A stretch of 64,000 bases of DNA, from assembly GCA_023333565.1 (NCBI GenBank), contig JAJKFH010003504.1, forward strand, positions 3,496,005 to 3,560,004, in the 5' to 3' direction. A model generated the notes under the pieces. It saw only the letters and a list, made by a program, of their open reading frames with translations, did no database searches and was not told the origin of the DNA. This DNA comes from Puffinus mauretanicus. Lineage: Eukaryota > Chordata > Aves > Procellariiformes > Procellariidae. How positions within the stretch are numbered: the stretch's first letter is position 1; every line of letters begins with the position of its first letter. Position numbers and translations under genes: made by a program. Shown piece by piece: positions 58,866-64,000 of this stretch.

Positions 58866-61800
58866 GACCAGATAAAGGAAATGTAAGCCAATTAAAGTAA
58901 GTATGTTTACTGATGGGACACCTAACGCACCTGTGTAATTAAGACCAGACATTTAATTTATTTTTTAACTTCTAATGTGACCCAGAAAAGCGTCCTCAAA
59001 ACTTTCCGCCACCAGGAGCGAGTACACCGCAACTTTGTCCTTTATGTAAGACTTTCACTTTCCATTTAAGCTCTGAACCTCCTCCAACCATTTCCAGGTC
59101 TCCTCCAGACTTCTGACTCCTTCCCATCCATATCTCAGTCACAATCCCCAAAAAATAATCTTTAACGACAGTCTGGGATATTGGATCCTCTTTTTTTCCT
59201 AATTCCCATACCTGCAGCATCCTCTGGTCTAGTGGCCATTTCCTCCCACTCCTCTCCTCAGCCATCTTCTTGAGTCACAAGGTAGCTGTCACTCAAGGAT
59301 GCAATGAAGCCAGGGAAATACAGAGGGCACAGTGTCTGCTCAGATGCAGCAAAGCCACTCCTAAGCATTCGAAGTGCAGGGCAAAGGGAGACCAGAGAGG
59401 TGCAGTGCAAAAGTCATCTTCAAGGTTAATACTTCATTAAGTTCAAGAGAATGGTGGGAATGGTTTGTCTTTCAGCACCTGAAGTAGAAACTAATCAAAT
59501 ACCTAATTTATGCGGCAATGAAACAACCTAATCAATTTTTAGTGTCTTAATCTCTGGGGAAAAAAATGGTTAAAATTACAAACAGGTTCATAACCCCTTG
59601 AGCAGGACTGCTCTTCTTGTCAATAATTACTCTCCCTTGTCCAGCACCTGGGTTTTTAATCAGGGCCCCACTTAAAATTAATCATTATCTGGTGCTATTA
59701 TTATCATTTAGAGAATACTTAAAATAGTGCCTGGAACCCCAGCTCACATCTAAGCTCCACTTTGCCTGGAATAGTACAGATGTGTAACAAAAACAACAGC
59801 TCCTACTGTCCAGAGTTCACTTTTTATGGAGCACTGAAAGAAGACAAAGCAGAGAAATGGTACGGGAAGACAAAGTATAGGAAAGGAAAGGATTTAGCAG
59901 AAATTAGAGAATTTACAGATGCAGAGTGGAGAAGCTTGTGAAACTGGGGGATATTTAATGGTTCAGTTTAACCGTGATGCAGAACAACTGATTGTCCTTC
60001 TCTCCCCCAAGAACAGCCATTTTGTTGCTGTTTCTTTTATCCTCCTCCCTAAGGACCACTGCTGGCCACCTCCGGCCTCAGTCTGGCCAGTGTGACCTGT
60101 CCCATCCACAGGCTGTGGGCTGCTGGTGACACACTGGGTAGTCACTGGAGCAGACTCCCGCGCCTGCTCCTGCCTGTCCAGAGCAGGAGTTGCAAGTACT
60201 TTGTCCCACTGCCTGGTGTTCATAAGTCTCACAACCTCATGCAGGAAAGCAAATAGCACGTGGGCAATTCTTTCTTACAGGAGCTTCTGCTCTTCTCCAG
60301 AACAGCTGTCTGGCACCTCGTGCTGCTAAAGACATGCTGTTTCTGTTCATCTGTTTTTTGCCAAGGAAAACCTAACAGTCCAAAACGGTCCCTGAATCCT
60401 AAATGATGAGGATCAGGTGGGCCTCTGCAAAAGAGATTTCTGGCCCTGACCTCGATGACCATACCTTTCTCTTAGAAAGTCTCTAGATGCATGCAGGCCA
60501 TCCATAACTGTTCATATGAGGATTTTTCTCCTGGGCGCCCCTATTCCAGTGACACTTGATGAACAATTATTGGCATGAAAAACCTGTAATGAGAGGTTAT
60601 GCCATACCTGTCATCACAGCCACGTCACAGTTATACCACTGCTTTATGGAACCAGCCATCATCATGCTGTTGAGTATGCAAGGCCAAGGTATCGCTAGGT
60701 CACTATCCTCATGACATCGTGAGTAAGGTGTTCCATGAGAGCTTTTTGCAAGAACCTAAGGGCAGCCTTTCCCAAAGACATAGTGTATAGCTTTTATATG
60801 AGTGTCAGACTGCCTCAGGTCACCATAAAAAGGTTACAGCAAATCATGCTCTGATGTTGGTGTTCAACCTACTAAATATCACAGATGTCATCTTAAAAAT
60901 TTCACCTGAAAAGGTCTGCTAGATTAATATTACAGTTATCTTAAAGCAGAAACCTACTGAAAGAAATATTCAAACACAGAGAAATAAGAAAATGTGCCCT
61001 ATTTTGTATTGCATTTTACTACAACCACTTTGGCTTTGCTGAACTTATAGTCAATACTAATGCAGAGTTCTGTCTTCTTTCTAGTGCTCGCTAAATATGC
61101 TGACACAAACGTTGTTATTAACTAGCACAACAGGAGAAAAAACAGGTAGAACAAGCAATACTTTGAAAACAGTTATCATCCTCTCTGCTCAAACCAACCT
61201 TTCCCATGTGGTTATCAACCCAGTAGCAAATTCAGCAGGAGGGTGGAGCAGATAGATAGGGATAGGTAGATAGTAAGATGTATGTAAACCATTTACAAAA
61301 CACTTCTGTAAAATACTGTGACTACAGCTACTATTTTGTTGTTTAAGCAGTAACTGAGTGGGGAAGCCATTTCCTAACAATCAATGAACATAACTCTGCC
61401 AGGACAATCAATCTCTGTCACAGAATCCATTATTTAGAGGGGGAAGTGGTTACAAGAAAAATCCTGTAAGCAATTTGGAAGCTAAACTGAGAAAAGAAGT
61501 TGCTAAAGGCCATCTTCTCAATGGATATGAATTAGCCACTTATGAAGCCCATGGCTCAGCATCGCCTTATACCAGCTGAGATTAGAGATTCATAAGTTGA
61601 AAAATTGGTACAAAAACTTCTCACTGCCAAAGCGACAATGGTCCATTACAGGCATTTATCCCAGCAGCTAGTAACTCGTCCGTCAAATGTGGAGTTCACT
61701 CTCAGCCATTCACCAAGTTTCTAACAGTATTTTTACATAACCTCACATATAAACATGCATTCCTGTTGAAGTGAACTGTACTTCAAAGGCCAGAATCAGA

Positions 61801-62924
61801 TTTCATGTTACTGAAACATGAACCTACTTATCCAGGTAGGTCTCTTATTAAAATGCAGAGCAGCATTTTAATCCCCAAACAATGCAGTGGGTGGACTTCT
61901 GTAAAAAGGTAGATGTGAAATAAGGCCCCACAGGTGATGTGATATTTCACAATGCAATATCTAGAAGTCAAGTATTGAAGTCACAAGTCAGGTGTCCAGT
62001 TCAAGAGCTGGAGGTTGTACAGCACAGTTAGACACCTTGCACATCGTGTGTAGGAAGGAGAGGCTCCAACATCCCACCCACCAGCACTGGGATGACGCCA
62101 CACTCAAGAGGAAACATCAGAGAAACACAAGCTCATTGGATAGACACACATCTTCAAAACTGGGTCTAGACACCTCTGCGAAATGAGGATTTAGAGTCTC
62201 AAACCATGTCCACCTCTTCTTCAGTAGCTTAGTGGTGGGACACCTTCCCAGGAAGAGAGACCTGAAAGTAGGATTCAGAGCCCCAAATTGTTCCATTAAC
62301 ATATTCCACTGTCTTCAGCAGAGAACAGAAGCTGAGTGTAGTCTCTGGTAAGTACTGTGCACAATACATCTTTGTAAATGTTCAGAGGAATATTAAAGTG
62401 GATTTCCTGGTTCATCCATCTCTGTTCTTTCATGTCATAGGCAGCCACATCATATAATCTTTCACATACAGTCATATATCTTTCATGAATTAACCAAAGT
62501 CTGTCCTTAACAGAGTATCTTATTCTCATTCTCTTTACCACAAGAAAGTTGTAAAATCTTAAACCTTGTACTAACTAAACCAAAAACCAAATTCATAGAA
62601 AAATAGATTATACCCGGTTTTTCTTGTGCCAAGATTGGCCTTTAACTAAAATATCTGAACTCATTAGGAGATGCTTTTATTCCTGAAGTACTTATTGAGA
62701 GAAACATATCTTCTCTTAATCTTGGCTGTGCTCGAGTGAACAAGTCAAAATCTGTTGTGTGAGGAGCCATAAACAGCTCTTCCATTTCTGTGATACTCGT
62801 AGTAACTCTCTTTGCAAGTCTTTTGGCTTTAAAGTTCTTTTTTTCTTGACAGTAACTATTGTAAACAATATTCCTCATGTGACCTGCTAAACAACTTGCA
62901 TACTTTCTTCTTGAAATCCCTCAG
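58866..62924. other. Unique sequence, no gene seen
   Basis: Mostly AT-rich DNA; 60040-60200 is GC-richer, without a recognised family. Two minus-strand frames (62296-62541, 81 codons; 62642-62878, 78 codons) lie close together in different frames with peptide-like composition; no family was recognised and the claim that they are coding is weak. Confidence 0.45.
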
Positions 62925-63110
62925 CTGATACATCCCAAAGTCATGTTCGCCTTTTTCACAGTTTATTCCCACTCATGCCGCGTAGTCATCCTGTGATTAA
63001 TTAATATACACAGATCTTTCCTTTCCACTATTTCCTTCAGCTGATAAGTTCCCATTTTGGGTTTGTAATTATTTCATAAGCTCATCCCATGTCTCCTATT
63101 CTAACCTTGC
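62925..63110 (-). mobile_element. Ancient CR1-like LINE remnant
   Basis: The plus strand carries, in order, GCTGATACATCCCAAAGTCA, TGTTCGCCTTTTTCACAG, CACAGATCTTTCCTTTCC, and TTCCCATTTTGGGTTTGTAA. I recall the same order (ATCCCAGAATGATGTTTGCT, CCCAGATCCTTTTCTGC, TTCCCCATTTTGTATTTGTG) from old amniote CR1 elements in reverse orientation. It is very diverged, and the far boundary is uncertain and may extend toward 63230. No frame survives. Confidence 0.5.
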
Positions 63111-63307
63111 TCATCATACACTTCATCCTGTGTGATAGTCCAATTTCCATATACTTCCAATGGTTCTGTGCAAGATTTGCTACTGAATTCCAGCAAGATA
63201 TGGGGCTTTGTATTTGCACTGACTTCATGCCCCAGGTGTACCTGTGTAAATGGGTGCAGAATCATAACACATCTGATGATGGCAAAAGGGTCACATACGG
63301 CTTAGTA

Positions 63308-63380
63308 TTAGTTTTAAGGTTTTGTTGGTTTTTTGTTTGGTTGGTTTTGGTTCTTTTTTCCTTTTTTTTCTGTTGTTCGT
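63308..63380. repeat. T/G-rich low-complexity tract
   Basis: Consists of GTTTTGTTGG, TTTTTTGTTTGG and TTGGTTTTGG-like words followed by a T-rich stretch. One strand has almost no A or C. Confidence 0.85.
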
Positions 63381-63542
63381 AGTCCTATATATAAAAGGAT
63401 GTACAGGCAGCACTTTCTTAACACGTATTTATAATAAATTTGTTCACATCACATTTGACAGTCTAGTTAATTATAATTCTCTCAGATAATTCCCAGAAAC
63501 TAAAATACCTAGTTATCAATGCAAAACAAGTTTTACATGTTC

Positions 63543-63556
63543 AAAAAAAAAAAAAA
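63543..63556. repeat. Poly-A run
   Basis: A run of 13-14 adenines with no LINE or SINE body recognised upstream, so a simple homopolymer. Confidence 0.8.
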
Positions 63557-64000
63557 ATGGTCATAAATACAGTAATTCATCCATCTACAGTTCCTTCTAT
63601 TAAGAACTGTCAACCAGACAAAGAATGGCATCAGGTAAAATTTTTTGTATTTGGAAAACAGAGACTGGTAAAAACATGCCCCAAATCCTTACATGGTGAA
63701 GGTGTAAAACGGATCATTAGGTATGGGAATCGGGTGGTTTTATGACCCATGATATTTTAATTTCTGTCCATTTGCCTATATGTGGGATTATTGAGACCAC
63801 TCCATTTATGCACGGTGTTGTGGGGCTGTCAAGGCAAACTGTCATTGCTCAGAATACCTGCACAGAGGGGAAAAAAAAAATTACACAAGAAAAAAAGATA
63901 TAGAGAGAAGCCAATAAAAGGAAAACACGAGTAAAACACTGACAACCAGTGCACCATGGAACTGAAAAGGGAACAATATTAATGATATATTTTCTTAACT

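Larger units (their letters stand above)
63111..64000. other. Unique sequence with low-complexity tracts
   Basis: Contains a T/G-rich tract (63308-63380), an A-run (63543-63556) and ordinary AT-rich DNA to the window end. The 97-codon plus-strand frame at 63089-63382 owes its C-terminal hydrophobic part to the T/G tract. No gene seen. Confidence 0.5.

Noticed and set aside
62281..62352. Possible 30-bp micro-exon on the plus strand (acceptor near 62320, donor GTAAGT near 62349)
   Set aside because: Both splice motifs are short and common, the pyrimidine tract is poor, and no neighbouring exon is evident.
63543..63556. Poly-A run as the tail of a retroposed gene
   Set aside because: No gene-like body precedes it and no flanking duplication was found.
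1..64000. CRISPR arrays, bacterial operons, origins or phage modules
   Set aside because: Codon patterns, repeats and CR1/LTR content are those of a bird nuclear genome. No regularly spaced identical repeats other than microsatellites and the LTR units were seen.

Overview
The window looks like bird nuclear DNA that is either intergenic or inside a large intron. It is AT-rich and dominated by interspersed repeats. CR1 LINEs carry the avian 3' tail of ATTCTATG-type octamers and, in the best copy, a recognisable endonuclease and reverse transcriptase. There are also retroviral-type solo LTRs beginning TGTCCTGGTTTCAGC and ending ACCACGACA, a type common in neoavian genomes. I infer a bird, probably Neoaves; the species cannot be read from the sequence. 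No host protein-coding gene, promoter CpG island, tRNA, rRNA or known small RNA could be supported.

Layout. Positions 1-2056 hold an old plus-strand CR1 entering from the left edge. About 3590-3840 is a short minus-strand CR1 3' end. Positions 7145-8169 are a solo LTR with a perfect 5-bp target duplication, into which a second, related LTR (7300-7796) has inserted. About 10109-10335 is a plus-strand CR1 tail. Positions 19626-20842 are a minus-strand solo LTR of 1.2 kb with a 5-bp duplication; it contains a block of roughly 50-bp repeats and a 100-bp CR1 fragment inserted later. Positions 22674-22766 are an ATCCC pentanucleotide array, and 27470-27515 is a run of alternating purines and pyrimidines. 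A third LTR of the TGTCCTGG type lies at 28741-29249. A diverged direct repeat (30296-30370 and 30603-30680) sits beside a CR1 tail at 30677-30779. Minus-strand CR1 tails of one subfamily lie at 41706-42121 and 48564-49125. A second old plus-strand CR1 covers about 50370-52285. The best-preserved element is the minus-strand CR1 at 55912 to about 58865, whose second reading frame is broken by one frameshift and two stops. A very old CR1 remnant lies near 62925-63110.

The rest is unique AT-rich sequence with scattered short motifs that resemble ancient amniote repeats, and a few stretches that look like conserved noncoding DNA. There is no operon-like or gene-cluster organisation, and I found no convincing previously undescribed system. 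The most informative content is the nesting of transposons, which gives a relative order of insertions, plus a few unusual simple-sequence tracts.
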